A stretch of DNA of 64,000 bases, from positions 1-64,000 of the forward strand of contig JAFYZU010000007.1 of the NCBI GenBank assembly GCA_017548565.1, written 5' to 3'. The notes under the pieces are model-generated. The model was given only the letters and a program-made list of their open reading frames with translations, was not told the origin of the DNA and did not search any database. This stretch comes from Treponema sp. GTDB taxonomy: Bacteria; Spirochaetota; Spirochaetia; Treponematales; Treponemataceae. This document shows positions 7,548 to 17,152 of this stretch, piece after piece (the first letter of the stretch is position 1; each line of letters opens with the position of its first letter). Both the position numbers and the translations under genes were made by a program.

Positions 7548-10037
7548 TTAGTTTAACTCAACATAAGTCTTTCCTGCTCCGCCATCTTCTGCAGGTGCAA
7601 ATGAAAAATTCTTTACAAGAGGACAATGCGAAAGATAATCTTTTACGACCTGTTGTAAAATTCCATCGCCTTTTCCATGAATGATGCTGAAATTGCTGAA
7701 ATTATTTATTGCACACAAATCAATCTGATGCTGTATTGCTTTTAACGCTTCTTCAGCTCTCATTCCTAGAAGACGAAGCTCAAACACAGGTCTTTCATTT
7801 GATGTATCAACTGAATAATCAATCTTTATATCAGGAACAAGTTTTTTACCTTCATCCTTGTTTTTCAAAAGCACAAGATCCTTTTCCTTAATGCTCATCC
7901 TTATGCTTCCAAACTGAACAAGCCATACACCTTTTTTTTCAAGAGAAATAAGTTCTCCTTCATTCATCGTTGTTTTTGACCTTACGATTGTCCCTTCTTT
8001 AAAAGTCAGTTTTGCTTCCTTTTCATTTTTTACCGGAAGCTGAACCGGAGTCGCATATTGCAAAGCCTCTGCATTACTGAGCCTTTTTTTTGTTTTTTTA
8101 GAAGAAGTGACGGTCTTTTTATTTTTTTCAAGCTCATGTTGCTCTTTCAATAATTTGTCTTCTTCTGCTTCTATCTTTGAATCAATGCGATTAACATTCT
8201 GTTCAAGCTCATTTATAAAAGTCTTTACGTTCTTTGTCTTTTCTTTTGTAATTTCACCTTCCCGTAAAGCCCTTACAAGGTTTTCAAGCTGACGTCTTGA
8301 ATGAACAAGAAAATCATGCATTTCCTGCTGATGTCCTTTTTTAAGCTGATTTTCCTTTTTTCTTAAATCCAGTTCGCGCTGTTTTAATTTATTTTCTTTG
8401 TCCAGAAGATTTTCTTCAAGACTTTTGTTTTTATTCATCACTTCATTTAATTCAATATGTTTCCGGTTCAATCCTCTGATGAGTGCACTTACATCTGCCT
8501 GTTCGGTCGAGATATAATTTTTTGCGGCTTTAATCAGCTTAGAAGGAAAACCGTTTTTCTGTGCAATATCAAGCGCGTGACTTTCACCGGGAATTCCCAT
8601 CAAAAGACGATACGACGGTGAAAGTGTATTTTTATCAAACTCAACAGATGCATTTATGCACGAAGAGTTTGTATATCCGTAATTTTTCAAAATACCCTGA
8701 TGAGTAGTAACAAGAACAAATGATTTTTTTTCAATGAGCTCATCGAGCACAGCCATACTTATAGCAGTTCCTTCAAGTGGATCCGTACCGCTTCCAAGCT
8801 CATCTAAAAGCACAAGAGTTTTAGAATCTGCTTCACTTACTGCACGGGCAATGTTTTTCATGTGAGCGCTGAAGGTTGAAAGATTCTGATCAAGACTCTG
8901 TTCATCACCAATATCTGCAAAAATCTTATTGAAAACAGGAAGGGTTGTCCCCTCTGCACAGGGAATAGGGAATCCGCTTTGATTAAGCATTGAAAACAAG
9001 GCAAATGTTTTTAAGGAAACTGTCTTACCACCGGTATTCGGTCCTGTAATAATGAGCACCCTCTTGTTTTCTATAAATCTTATGTCAACAGGGACAGCCT
9101 TGTCCTGGAGCAAAGGATGTCTTGCCTTCAGAAGAACAGGTGATTCGTTTTTACAGTTCAAAGCCCAGTTACAGTTATTATCGATTCCCCATTTTGCTGA
9201 AGCAAAGGTCGTATCAAGCATAATCATAAGAGGAAGCGCATTTTTAAAAAACGGAATGCAGGGCTGAAGTGAAAGTGTTAAATCTGCGAGGATTTTATTT
9301 ATAATCTGTACAAGCTCATTTTCCTTCTGTACAAGCTCATTGCTGCATTCGACCGCCTCCCCTGGTTCTATATAAACTGTCTGTGCAGTCTGACTTACTT
9401 CATGAATAATTCCCTGAATCCTGTTCTGAAGACTGGCCTTTACTGCAAGCACCTGCCGGCCACCGCGCAAAACCGGAACAAAAGATTCAAGAACCGATGA
9501 ATATTTCTGATCAGTAATATATGACTGCATTATATTCTTAAGCTTTGAATTAAGCGATGCAATTGATTTTCTTATTGCAACTATTTCAGGTAAATCACGC
9601 ATTTCGCCGTCTTTTGTAATAACACGAAAAATCAGTTTTTCTGCTTCCGATTCATCGGGCAAAAGCCTAACCTGTTCCGATAATTTGTTAAGCTCCAGAT
9701 CTTCTTCGTGATTTTTTACCGCCTCCCGTACATTTTTAACCGAAAGACAGAAATTTGCCAGGGAATGCACCTGTGAAAGATTTAACGACGCTCCATTTGT
9801 CTTTATGATTGAAAAAAGAGGAAAAATACTGTCCCATGCCTTTACAGGATTACTGTGAGTCGTACAGAAATACAATTCCCATTCCATGCTTAAATTCTTT
9901 AAAAAATCAATCTTTGCAGAATCTGTAAAGGGCTCTCTGTTCAATAAATCATTTTTTCCTTCTTCACTTACACAATAAGAAGCAACTGAATCCCTGATTC
10001 TGTAATAATCGATTTCCGATAGAGTTTTATGATCCAT
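7548..10037 (-). CDS. mutS2: MutS2, DNA/ribosome-associated ATPase
   Basis: MutS2 proteins act on branched DNA and on collided ribosomes; they lack the mismatch-recognition domains of MutS. The core/lever region covers residues 1-320. The ATPase has Walker A GPNTGGKT (near residue 335) and Walker B LVLLDELGSGTDP, and TTHQG follows. A long Lys/Glu coiled coil spans about 520-640. A C-terminal Smr nuclease domain ends the protein with IIHGKGDGILQQVV. The usual LDLRG motif of Smr reads LRLLGMR here, so nuclease activity is uncertain. Length (829 aa) is slightly above the usual 780-800. It is the last gene of the minus-strand run starting at argS, 6 nt after rsgA. Confidence 0.93.
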   Translation of the reverse strand: MDHKTLSEIDYYRIRDSVASYCVSEEGKNDLLNREPFTDSAKIDFLKNLSMEWELYFCTTHSNPVKAWDSIFPLFSIIKTNGASLNLSQVHSLANFCLSVKNVREAVKNHEEDLELNKLSEQVRLLPDESEAEKLIFRVITKDGEMRDLPEIVAIRKSIASLNSKLKNIMQSYITDQKYSSVLESFVPVLRGGRQVLAVKASLQNRIQGIIHEVSQTAQTVYIEPGEAVECSNELVQKENELVQIINKILADLTLSLQPCIPFFKNALPLMIMLDTTFASAKWGIDNNCNWALNCKNESPVLLKARHPLLQDKAVPVDIRFIENKRVLIITGPNTGGKTVSLKTFALFSMLNQSGFPIPCAEGTTLPVFNKIFADIGDEQSLDQNLSTFSAHMKNIARAVSEADSKTLVLLDELGSGTDPLEGTAISMAVLDELIEKKSFVLVTTHQGILKNYGYTNSSCINASVEFDKNTLSPSYRLLMGIPGESHALDIAQKNGFPSKLIKAAKNYISTEQADVSALIRGLNRKHIELNEVMNKNKSLEENLLDKENKLKQRELDLRKKENQLKKGHQQEMHDFLVHSRRQLENLVRALREGEITKEKTKNVKTFINELEQNVNRIDSKIEAEEDKLLKEQHELEKNKKTVTSSKKTKKRLSNAEALQYATPVQLPVKNEKEAKLTFKEGTIVRSKTTMNEGELISLEKKGVWLVQFGSIRMSIKEKDLVLLKNKDEGKKLVPDIKIDYSVDTSNERPVFELRLLGMRAEEALKAIQHQIDLCAINNFSNFSIIHGKGDGILQQVVKDYLSHCPLVKNFSFAPAEDGGAGKTYVELN

Positions 10038-10043
10038 ATTTGA

Positions 10044-11030
10044 TTAATCTTCCCACTCACCCGTTCTGATTTCGTAAGCAATGCGTCTGTAACTGTCAAA
10101 GCGTTCTTCCGTAATTTTTCCGTCTTCTACAGCCTGTTTTACTGCACAGCCAGGTTCACTTTCATGCCTGCAGTCAAGTCCGAATTTACATTTTCCGACA
10201 AACGGTTCAAATTCACGGAAATACATTGCCAGAGACTGTTCTTCTACATCATCAAGAACAAAACGCCTTATGCCCGGTGTATCGATAATATCTGCCTTTC
10301 TTCCATGAACACCATCGGTCAACGTCTCATTCAGCGTTAAATGAATAAGAGTACCCTTCGTAGTAGTATGATTTCCACGTCCGTATTTTTTCGAAAGACT
10401 GCCTGTCCTTAAAACACAGGAATTATCCATGACGTTTATTAAAGATGATTTTCCAACCCCGGACTGTCCGACAAATGCACTCAGATTATTTTCAAGAAGC
10501 TCTGCAAATTCAATCATACCTTCTCCGGTCTTAGCAGAAATCCTCATAACCTTATAACCAAGCTCTTCCCATATCGAAAGACGATTGTCAATTTCTTCAA
10601 AGTCATGTTCCCGGCCATCTGACTGCATTTTTTCTGCAAGATCCCATTTATTGCAGACAATCACCGGCTTTATTCCCTGATGTTCTGCCTGTGCCAAAGC
10701 CCTGTCAATAAACCGAGGTCTGAACGGAGGCTCATCGGGAGTCGTAACAAGAATAAGATAATCAAGATTACTTGCAAGCAGTTGAGGACAACGACCTTTG
10801 ACATTCCATCTTAAAAATGTATTTGTCCTTTTTTCAAGAGATAAAATCTGACCCTTCTTATCATTTATCGGATCCATTTCAATTTCAACCTTATCGCCTG
10901 GAGCTATAGGATTATAAAATCTTTTGTCAGATTTAAGGACCTTGCCCTTGATGGTACAGCTTCTTGTAACTTCATCTTCACATTCAACCGTAAACAGATT
11001 ATTGGTTCCGGCAATTATCAATCCTTTCAT
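10044..11030 (-). CDS. rsgA: RsgA, ribosome small-subunit-dependent GTPase
   Basis: A late 30S assembly GTPase. An N-terminal OB fold is followed by the circularly permuted GTPase order: NKWD (G4), GQSGVGKSSLIN (G1), then DTPGIR (G3). A C-terminal zinc site follows (CKFGLDCRH, then CAVK). The start at 11030 has AGGAG 4 nt upstream and gives the usual beginning MKGLIIAG. An ATG at 11072 would overlap the permease gene for no reason. The gap to the permease stop is 7 nt. Confidence 0.93.
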   Translation of the reverse strand: MKGLIIAGTNNLFTVECEDEVTRSCTIKGKVLKSDKRFYNPIAPGDKVEIEMDPINDKKGQILSLEKRTNTFLRWNVKGRCPQLLASNLDYLILVTTPDEPPFRPRFIDRALAQAEHQGIKPVIVCNKWDLAEKMQSDGREHDFEEIDNRLSIWEELGYKVMRISAKTGEGMIEFAELLENNLSAFVGQSGVGKSSLINVMDNSCVLRTGSLSKKYGRGNHTTTKGTLIHLTLNETLTDGVHGRKADIIDTPGIRRFVLDDVEEQSLAMYFREFEPFVGKCKFGLDCRHESEPGCAVKQAVEDGKITEERFDSYRRIAYEIRTGEWED

Positions 11031-11037
11031 AAAACTC

Positions 11038-12381
11038 CTATGCCCACAGCAGCCATAAAACAAGTGCTGCAATACCTGTAGTGATGATTGTAAAAGGAAC
11101 TGCGACCTTAAACCACAAAGAGAATTTCATAGGATATCCTTCTTTTTTTACAATTCCCATGCTTACGACATTTGCACTTGCCCCGAAAGGAGTAAGATTT
11201 CCGCCAAGACAGCTTCCAATTAAAAGTGCAAACATGTAAAGTTCCCTGTTCATATTCATTGCAAGTGCAAGACTTCCTGCAACCGGCAGCATGGCAATAA
11301 TATATGGAACATTATCTACAAAACCACTGATTAAAACAGAAACAAGCAGTATGATGATAAATCCGAGTAATTTTGAACCTCCGCATATTCTTGCAAGGAA
11401 CATTGCAAAATCATCTAAAAGGCCTGCTTCCTGAATTGCTCCTACAACTATAAATATTCCCAAGAGAAAGAAAATTGTTTCCCAGTCGAGTTCCTTTATA
11501 AGAGTCCACACTTCTTGTCTGGATTTTTTCTGACAGAAGACAAACCACAGTAGACTCACTAATCCAAGCGCAAAAACAAACAATCCGCTCATATACGGAA
11601 AATCTGTCGGAATAAAACTTACAGCGGCAAGTCCGAAAATCATTATAAGAAGAATCATAAAAGGAACATAAGAAATTACCTGTGTTTTTTCTACTTCGAT
11701 TTTCTGCTTTGAATACTTTGTAAAGAAGAAATAAAAATAAATACAGCCTGCAAGAAGACCTGCCTGAATTATAAAGAAGATTGAAAGAGTTCCTTTATGA
11801 ATGAAAAAGTCGTTGAAGTTATAGTTTGCGTATGCGGCAAAAATCATGCTTGGAGGATCACCCACTAAAGTTGCAGTTCCTTCAAGATTCGACATAACTG
11901 CAAGACCAATCATAAAATAAGTCGGATTCATCTTCAGCTTTTTGCATAAGGAAAGGGCAATAGGTGCCATTACAAGAACAGTTGCTACATTTTCAACGAA
12001 AATCGATATTATTGCAGTCATCGCAAGAATAAGCACAATAGCTATTCCCGGATTCTTACTTGAGTTTATGATATTGTCTGCAATTCTGGCAGGTACATTC
12101 GAATAAAGAAATAAAGCGGCAATAATCATGCTTCCAAGATAAATCATTATTACGTTCCAGTTGATGATCTGAAAGAAGGAATGAACAAACGCATACAAAT
12201 GAGATGAAGAAAGCGGATAATCCTTTGGTAAAGGAAAAATTATATCCGGAAGAAATGTTCCGAGTAAAACTACAAGGATTGCAGCTGCAGTAGTAAAGAT
12301 TACTTTCTTATTCTGAAATACTATTACAAGCACATACATTAAAACTGCAATACCTAAAATAATATATTTAATAGCGTTCAT
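11038..12381 (-). CDS. SLC13/ArsB-NhaD-type anion permease
   Basis: An integral membrane protein of 447 aa with about eleven hydrophobic helices. Typical ion-transporter-superfamily segments are visible: NLEGTATLVGDPPSMI in the first half and FVDNVPYIIAMLP plus GGNLTPFGASANVV in the second. These repeated hairpin signatures carry the substrate in SLC13, ArsB and NhaD proteins. The substrate (dicarboxylate, sulfate, arsenite or Na+) cannot be told from sequence. It lies 12 nt after the cyclic-nucleotide-binding gene, so transport here may be tied to the same signal. Confidence 0.8.
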   Translation of the reverse strand: MNAIKYIILGIAVLMYVLVIVFQNKKVIFTTAAAILVVLLGTFLPDIIFPLPKDYPLSSSHLYAFVHSFFQIINWNVIMIYLGSMIIAALFLYSNVPARIADNIINSSKNPGIAIVLILAMTAIISIFVENVATVLVMAPIALSLCKKLKMNPTYFMIGLAVMSNLEGTATLVGDPPSMIFAAYANYNFNDFFIHKGTLSIFFIIQAGLLAGCIYFYFFFTKYSKQKIEVEKTQVISYVPFMILLIMIFGLAAVSFIPTDFPYMSGLFVFALGLVSLLWFVFCQKKSRQEVWTLIKELDWETIFFLLGIFIVVGAIQEAGLLDDFAMFLARICGGSKLLGFIIILLVSVLISGFVDNVPYIIAMLPVAGSLALAMNMNRELYMFALLIGSCLGGNLTPFGASANVVSMGIVKKEGYPMKFSLWFKVAVPFTIITTGIAALVLWLLWA

Positions 12382-12393
12382 TTTCAGTTCCTG

Positions 12394-12909
12394 TTAATCA
12401 CCGTTTTCTATTTCATTAAAAAGCGCTTCGTATAACGCCGCCTTATCGTTATTTGAATTTCTGATTGTATGAGACATTCTTCGCGCAAGAATCAATATTA
12501 CGCGGTAACCTAAAAGCGGTTCCTTGTCGCACAGCTGTAGGAATTTTCTGCTCGATAAAACAATTGTCGTACAGTCTGTTGTTGCAATTACAGTTGCAGA
12601 ACGCGTATCCTTACTGATTAATGCAGTTTCACCGAAAAAAATGTTCATATCGCTCGACAGATTTGCAAGTGCAATGCGATCCCCGGCCGGAGTATTTCTG
12701 AAAATCTGTACCGAACCTTTATATAATATATAGAAGGAATCACCATAATCACCTTCTTTAATGATTACATCACCCTTTTTAAAAGTTTTTAAGACCATAT
12801 TGTCATATACAAGTTTTAAAATTTTACGGTCATTTTCATCATCCTGTTTAAATGAAGAAAACAACTCTATTTTCAAAAGCTTTGGTAAAACAGTTTCAAA
12901 ATTATCCAT
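12394..12909 (-). CDS. stand-alone cyclic-nucleotide-binding domain protein
   Basis: 171 aa with one cNMP-binding beta-roll. KKGDVIIKEGDYGDSFYIL and GSVQIF precede the phosphate-binding cassette FFGETALISKDTRSATV, where Gly-Glu and Arg-Ser match the residues that hold the cyclic phosphate in Crp. Only a short helical tail follows, with no DNA-binding helix-turn-helix, so it is not a Crp-type activator. A GAGG site precedes the start. It is 23 nt behind a channel gene and 12 nt ahead of a permease gene, which suggests that it regulates one of them in trans. Confidence 0.8.
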   Translation of the reverse strand: MDNFETVLPKLLKIELFSSFKQDDENDRKILKLVYDNMVLKTFKKGDVIIKEGDYGDSFYILYKGSVQIFRNTPAGDRIALANLSSDMNIFFGETALISKDTRSATVIATTDCTTIVLSSRKFLQLCDKEPLLGYRVILILARRMSHTIRNSNNDKAALYEALFNEIENGD

Positions 12910-12932
12910 AAAAGTTACCTCATCTTAAACAA

Positions 12933-14126
12933 TTAACCACGGACAAAAATTGCTTTTGTAAACGGCTGAATGATAAAATCTTCTGATGGAGTTAAAACAG
13001 GCTCATTGCTTTTAAGGGTCTTAACCTTTTGAAGATTACTTACAATTGTTTTTATATCAGGATTTTTCTGTGCTTCCCTCAACGCATCCTTTCTGCGCTC
13101 ATGGAAATTTCCGGTATTTAGAAGAAGTCCTATTATAATACCATCTGCAGCAGAAAGACTCTTTTTAAATTCACCATAAGTTTTTCCTATATAAGATGAT
13201 GGAATCGGCTCAATTAGAATACCTGATTCTGCGTCATCACCAATTAAGGTACGGATTACATTGCTGTATCCCATTCCGCTTGAAGCAGTTGCCAGAAGCG
13301 AGTATTCATAATCTGAAGTAAGGATGATTTCATCACAATGAGCAAGCGAAAGATGATTCTGAAATTTTGAATCTGACAATTCAGCGGCAATATAAACCGA
13401 CGGATTAATGTTTTTCATCGTAAGTACAGCAAGAACAGTCCGTGAATCTACCTCAAGCTGTGAATATTTTTTCGACTGGTCGCTTATAATCAGTGCACGA
13501 GCGGCAGTTTCTATCTTTGCCCTTTTCAAGGTTGCTTCATCCGCAAAATCACCGGAAATATAATTAATTCCCTTAAAGCGCTTTTCATCACTGATTTTTT
13601 CAAATTCTTCACTTGGAGCGTCATTTACAAGAACAATTAAATCCGGAGTAATATCAGGATTTGAATTCAATACTGCGTCAAGAATCTTATCAAAGCCCTT
13701 GCGCCATCCGCAAATTAAAAAATGTCTGTTCATACTCTTCAACCTTGCCAATCCTTTGTCTTTTTTCATCAATGAATCCATAAACATTGACGAAATTTTA
13801 CCGGTGATTGTACTGATTAAAATTATTCCGAGAATTAAAAGTATTGCCGCACCAAAACGGCCAACATAAGATTTTACAACGTAATCAAAATAACCTGCAA
13901 AAAGTGCTACGAAAGTAAACCAGATTGAGTCGAATTTACTTTCAATTCCGCTGTCTGTCTTTGTTTCTGTTTTAAATACTGCAATCGTTGCAAAAATAAC
14001 AAGAAATGCTACAAGAATAAAAATATAAATTTTAGAATCTTTAAAAGCGGCTGCAATACGCCTGAGTGTTTTCTGAAAGTATAAGCGGAACTTACCGGAT
14101 GTTTTTTTATTCTTTTTTTTACCCAT
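12933..14126 (-). CDS. RCK/TrkA-N-domain ion-channel-like protein
   Basis: 397 aa. A basic N-terminus precedes a first membrane helix (IYIFILVAFLVIFATIAVF). A re-entrant-looking segment (SIWFTFVALFAGYFDYVV) and a second helix (GAAILLILGIILISTITG) follow. Then comes a cytoplasmic Rossmann domain beginning HFLICGWRKGFDKIL and a C-terminal RCK-C-like part. This order matches two-helix RCK channels, but the filter position reads FAGYFDY and not TVGYGD, so potassium selectivity is doubtful. It follows argS by 16 nt. A CASTOR/POLLUX-like channel is the nearest description I can give. Confidence 0.7.
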   Translation of the reverse strand: MGKKKNKKTSGKFRLYFQKTLRRIAAAFKDSKIYIFILVAFLVIFATIAVFKTETKTDSGIESKFDSIWFTFVALFAGYFDYVVKSYVGRFGAAILLILGIILISTITGKISSMFMDSLMKKDKGLARLKSMNRHFLICGWRKGFDKILDAVLNSNPDITPDLIVLVNDAPSEEFEKISDEKRFKGINYISGDFADEATLKRAKIETAARALIISDQSKKYSQLEVDSRTVLAVLTMKNINPSVYIAAELSDSKFQNHLSLAHCDEIILTSDYEYSLLATASSGMGYSNVIRTLIGDDAESGILIEPIPSSYIGKTYGEFKKSLSAADGIIIGLLLNTGNFHERRKDALREAQKNPDIKTIVSNLQKVKTLKSNEPVLTPSEDFIIQPFTKAIFVRG

Positions 14127-14142
14127 GATATTTTTTTACCAT

Positions 14143-15966
14143 TTACATCCGCTCAAGATACGGAACAAGTACAAGCTTCATTGCATTTCTGATAACCTGC
14201 AGTGTACATTGCACAAGATAAAGTCTGGCACCTGCAAGCTTTGGATTATCTGCATTTACGATGCTGCACGACTGATAGAATCTGCTGAACGATTTTGCAG
14301 TATCATAAACGTATGCGGTAACAATACTTGGATCAAGATTTTCAGCCGCTTTTTCGATTACCGACGGGAAATCACCAAGCTGTCTGATTAAAGCCCATTC
14401 ATCTTCGTCCGAAAGAAGGGAAACAGCTTCATCGCTCGTATCAGTGACAATTCCGCTTTCCTTTGCCTTGTCAAGGATTGAATTGATTCTGGCACCCATA
14501 TACTGAAGATAAGGTCCTGTGTTTCCGTTAAAGCTCAAAGATTCCTGCGGATTAAAAAGCATATCCTTTGCCGGAGTTGCCTGAAGCAGATAATAATGAA
14601 GAGCACCAAGAGCAACCTTTTCTGCAACCTCATCTGCATTACCTACCTGTTCATCGCGTCCACGCTCATTTATTGCTTTAAGAGCTTCTTCGTGCAGACT
14701 GTCAATCAGATTATCAGCATCTACGACAGTACCTTCACGGCTTTTCATTCGTCCGCTCGGAAGATTTACCATTCCGTAATTAAGATGATAAAGCTTATCG
14801 GTCCAGTCAAAACCAAGCTTTTTAAGTATATAGAATAAAACCTTAAAATGATAATTCTGCTCACTGGCAACAACATAAACCATCTGATTAAACGGCCAGT
14901 CCTCGTGACGTTTGATTGCAGTTCCCAGATCCTGAGTTATATAAACAGAGGTTCCATCCTTTCTCAAAAGTGTTTTCTGCTGAGGCTTTCCATCCTTTCC
15001 CATGCCTACTGCTTCCGTAACATCAATACGAACCGCACCATCCTCTGCTTTGTAGAAAATACCTTTATCAAGTCCACTCTGAATCACTTCTTTTCCAAGA
15101 AGATACGTATCGCTTTCGTAATAATATTTTTCAAAGCCTACTCCGGTACGTTTATATGATTCGTTTATACCGTCCATTGTCCAGCTGTTCATTTTTTCCC
15201 AAAGCTCATGAACCTGTTTATCACCCTGCTCCCATTTTACGAGCATATCTTCTGCCATTTCCTGTGCTTCGGGATGTGCAGTTTCGGGTTTGTCCTTTTC
15301 GCCCTTGAGATATTTATCAAATTCGACGTAACACTGTCCTACAAAATGATCGCCCTTCATTCCAAGGCTCTGAGGAGTATCTCCGTTTACCTCGTGAAAA
15401 AGCTTGTAAGCGAGCATTGATTTACATATATGAATTCCACGGTTATTAACGATGATTGTCCTGAAAACCTCTGCACCTGCCATTTTAAGAATACGGCTTA
15501 CAGATTCACCAAGAGCATCGTTTCTAAGATGACCAAGATGAAGAGGCTTGTTTGTATTTGGAGAAGAATATTCAACCATGACCTTACGGCCTTCGAACGG
15601 CTTTTTACCATCCTGATTAAAACTGCCGTAATCATCGCCCAAAGATGCAATTGCTGCCAGAATTGGAGCCGCAGCACCAGCTTTATCAAGTTTAATATTT
15701 ACATAAGAACCGACTGCAAGAACGGTTCCCAGTTTACAGTCTTTGATTTTTGCGGCAACCTCTGAGGCTATCTGAACAGGTGCCATTTTAAAACTTTTTG
15801 CAAAAGCAAACATCGGAGAACCAAGATCTCCCATTTTTGGATCAGGTGCATTTTGAACTACAATTGAATCTGCAGTAACGCTTTGAGCCTCAAATTTTTT
15901 TTCACTTATAAACTGGTTTACTGCCTCTGCTATTATTTCTTTAAATTCTGATTTAGCATCTGCCAT
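14143..15966 (-). CDS. argS: arginyl-tRNA synthetase
   Basis: Class I synthetase that charges tRNA-Arg. The HIGH-type motif is in SSPNTNKPLHLGHLRNDALG. The KMSKS region reads SGRMKSREGTVV, and the DALR anticodon-binding domain ends the protein (NAMKLVLVPYLERM). Length 607 aa is normal for the form seen in spirochaetes and Bacteroidetes. An AGAGGA site precedes the ATG. It heads the minus-strand run down to mutS2. Confidence 0.95.
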   Translation of the reverse strand: MADAKSEFKEIIAEAVNQFISEKKFEAQSVTADSIVVQNAPDPKMGDLGSPMFAFAKSFKMAPVQIASEVAAKIKDCKLGTVLAVGSYVNIKLDKAGAAAPILAAIASLGDDYGSFNQDGKKPFEGRKVMVEYSSPNTNKPLHLGHLRNDALGESVSRILKMAGAEVFRTIIVNNRGIHICKSMLAYKLFHEVNGDTPQSLGMKGDHFVGQCYVEFDKYLKGEKDKPETAHPEAQEMAEDMLVKWEQGDKQVHELWEKMNSWTMDGINESYKRTGVGFEKYYYESDTYLLGKEVIQSGLDKGIFYKAEDGAVRIDVTEAVGMGKDGKPQQKTLLRKDGTSVYITQDLGTAIKRHEDWPFNQMVYVVASEQNYHFKVLFYILKKLGFDWTDKLYHLNYGMVNLPSGRMKSREGTVVDADNLIDSLHEEALKAINERGRDEQVGNADEVAEKVALGALHYYLLQATPAKDMLFNPQESLSFNGNTGPYLQYMGARINSILDKAKESGIVTDTSDEAVSLLSDEDEWALIRQLGDFPSVIEKAAENLDPSIVTAYVYDTAKSFSRFYQSCSIVNADNPKLAGARLYLVQCTLQVIRNAMKLVLVPYLERM

Positions 15967-16039
15967 AAAAATCCTCTGTAAAAATCTATTTAAATAATTA
16001 TATCAGTTTTTCAAGAGGAAGTCATCATACGTTAAATAA

Positions 16040-16076
16040 AAAAAGAGGTTGTTAATCATTTTTACAACCTCTTTTT
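16040..16076. terminator. bidirectional terminator-like hairpin
   Basis: AAAAAGAGGTTGT pairs with ACAACCTCTTTTT (13 bp). The T-run allows termination of the exported-protein gene read from 16602. Confidence 0.75.
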
Positions 16077-16110
16077 AAACTAATTAAGATTCCTGTTAGA
16101 AATCAAACCA

Positions 16111-16602
16111 TTAGAAGTCAAACCAGAAACGGAAACCTATACCCATAGGGAAACAACCCCATTTTGGATTGAATCCACCGCTTCCAATGTAGAATGTCGG
16201 CTGCCATGCAAACTGTGCATAGAATTCAAGTGCGCGCTGAAGAAGGAAAATGTTTGTTCCGAGTACGGCTCTTGGACCAATACCGAAATTAACGTTATCC
16301 TTATATCCGCCTACTGAAAAACCAACACCGATTGCATAATAGTATCCCCATGTTCCTTCGATTTTTGGATTAGCAATCCACCAGTCAGCAGAAAGACCTG
16401 CAGCAAACCAGTCATTACCAAAGCCGAGATCAAGAGCGAAAATACATGGAACTGTATCAATTTTGAAAGTCAAAGCTGCGTTACCAGTCTTAAAACCTCC
16501 AGCAACATCAGTACCGAACTGTGCACCAAGACCAACTCTTGCAAATACACTGCTTGTTCCCAATACGAAAAGAACAGCAATTACTGAAAAAAGTTTTTTC
16601 AT
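16111..16602 (-). CDS. small outer-membrane-type exported protein, 163 aa
   Basis: A signal peptide (MKKLFSVIAVLFVLGTSSVFA) is followed by alternating hydrophobic and aromatic strands (LDLGFGNDWFAAGLSADWW, GIGFRFWFDF). It ends in Phe, the usual outer-membrane beta-barrel signal. It is probably a small barrel; function unknown. AGGTG precedes the start. The last four codons and the stop are repeated immediately after the stop, so readthrough would give a second WFDF end. Confidence 0.65.
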   Translation of the reverse strand: MKKLFSVIAVLFVLGTSSVFARVGLGAQFGTDVAGGFKTGNAALTFKIDTVPCIFALDLGFGNDWFAAGLSADWWIANPKIEGTWGYYYAIGVGFSVGGYKDNVNFGIGPRAVLGTNIFLLQRALEFYAQFAWQPTFYIGSGGFNPKWGCFPMGIGFRFWFDF

Positions 16603-16713
16603 AAGAATTCACCTCTTATTTAGTTTGTTAAGATATAAATCTTAAATAAAATCTTAACGAAAAAAATAAGGAATTGCAATATAAAAAAAATGAGAAAAAT
16701 CTTATCTTTATTA

Positions 16714-16742
16714 TTGACACAAACAGATAAAAAGAATATAGT
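16714..16742 (+). promoter_or_regulatory. promoter of tRNA-Lys
   Basis: TTGACA at 16714, a 17-nt spacer, then TATAGT at 16737, about 25 nt ahead of the mature tRNA 5' end. Confidence 0.8.
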
Positions 16743-16766
16743 AACTTTACGTTTGAAAAAACGGAT

Positions 16767-16839
16767 GGGCTACTAGCTCAGTAGGTAGAGCAACGCCCTT
16801 TTAAGGCGTGGGTCACTGGTTCGAATCCAGTGTAGCTCA
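16767..16839 (+). tRNA. tRNA-Lys (anticodon TTT)
   Basis: Cloverleaf with acceptor GGGCTAC/GTAGCTC, D arm GCTCAGTAGGTAGAGC, anticodon loop CTTTTAA and T arm CTGGTTCGAATCCAG. CCA is not encoded. A consensus promoter precedes it and a terminator follows. Confidence 0.95.
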
Positions 16840-16844
16840 AGACA

Positions 16845-16878
16845 AAGGATTCTGATTATACAGAATCCTTTTTTTTTC
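16845..16878 (+). terminator. terminator of tRNA-Lys
   Basis: AAGGATTCTG and CAGAATCCTT form a 10-bp stem with a 6-nt loop followed by a run of T. Confidence 0.85.
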
Positions 16879-16917
16879 AAAAAAAACGGGCTGTCTTTTG
16901 AAACAACCAGTTTATTT

Positions 16918-17142
16918 CTATTTCACTTCTTTTTCAAGATAATCCAGAACATCCTTTACGGTTTTAAAAACAACCGGTTTATCAAAATGAATGCCGAAAA
17001 CCTCTTCCATTTTCATTGAGACCATAAGCTGTGAAAGTGAATCAAGCTTTAAATCTTCTACAAGTCTGGAATCTTCTGTTACTGTAGTAATATCGATTCC
17101 TGGTCTTACTTCCTTGAAAATTGCCTTTAATTTATCCAACAT
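16918..17142 (-). CDS. acpP: acyl carrier protein
   Basis: 74 aa. It carries acyl chains on a phosphopantetheine arm attached to the Ser of LKLDSLSQLM, near residue 36. The flanking helices (LDKLKAIFKEVRP and VKDVLDYLEKEVK) are typical. It is 10 nt behind the DegV-family gene and is the last gene of the fak-plsX operon, where it can accept acyl groups from the PlsX product. Confidence 0.85.
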   Translation of the reverse strand: MLDKLKAIFKEVRPGIDITTVTEDSRLVEDLKLDSLSQLMVSMKMEEVFGIHFDKPVVFKTVKDVLDYLEKEVK

Positions 17143-17152
17143 ATTATTCCTC

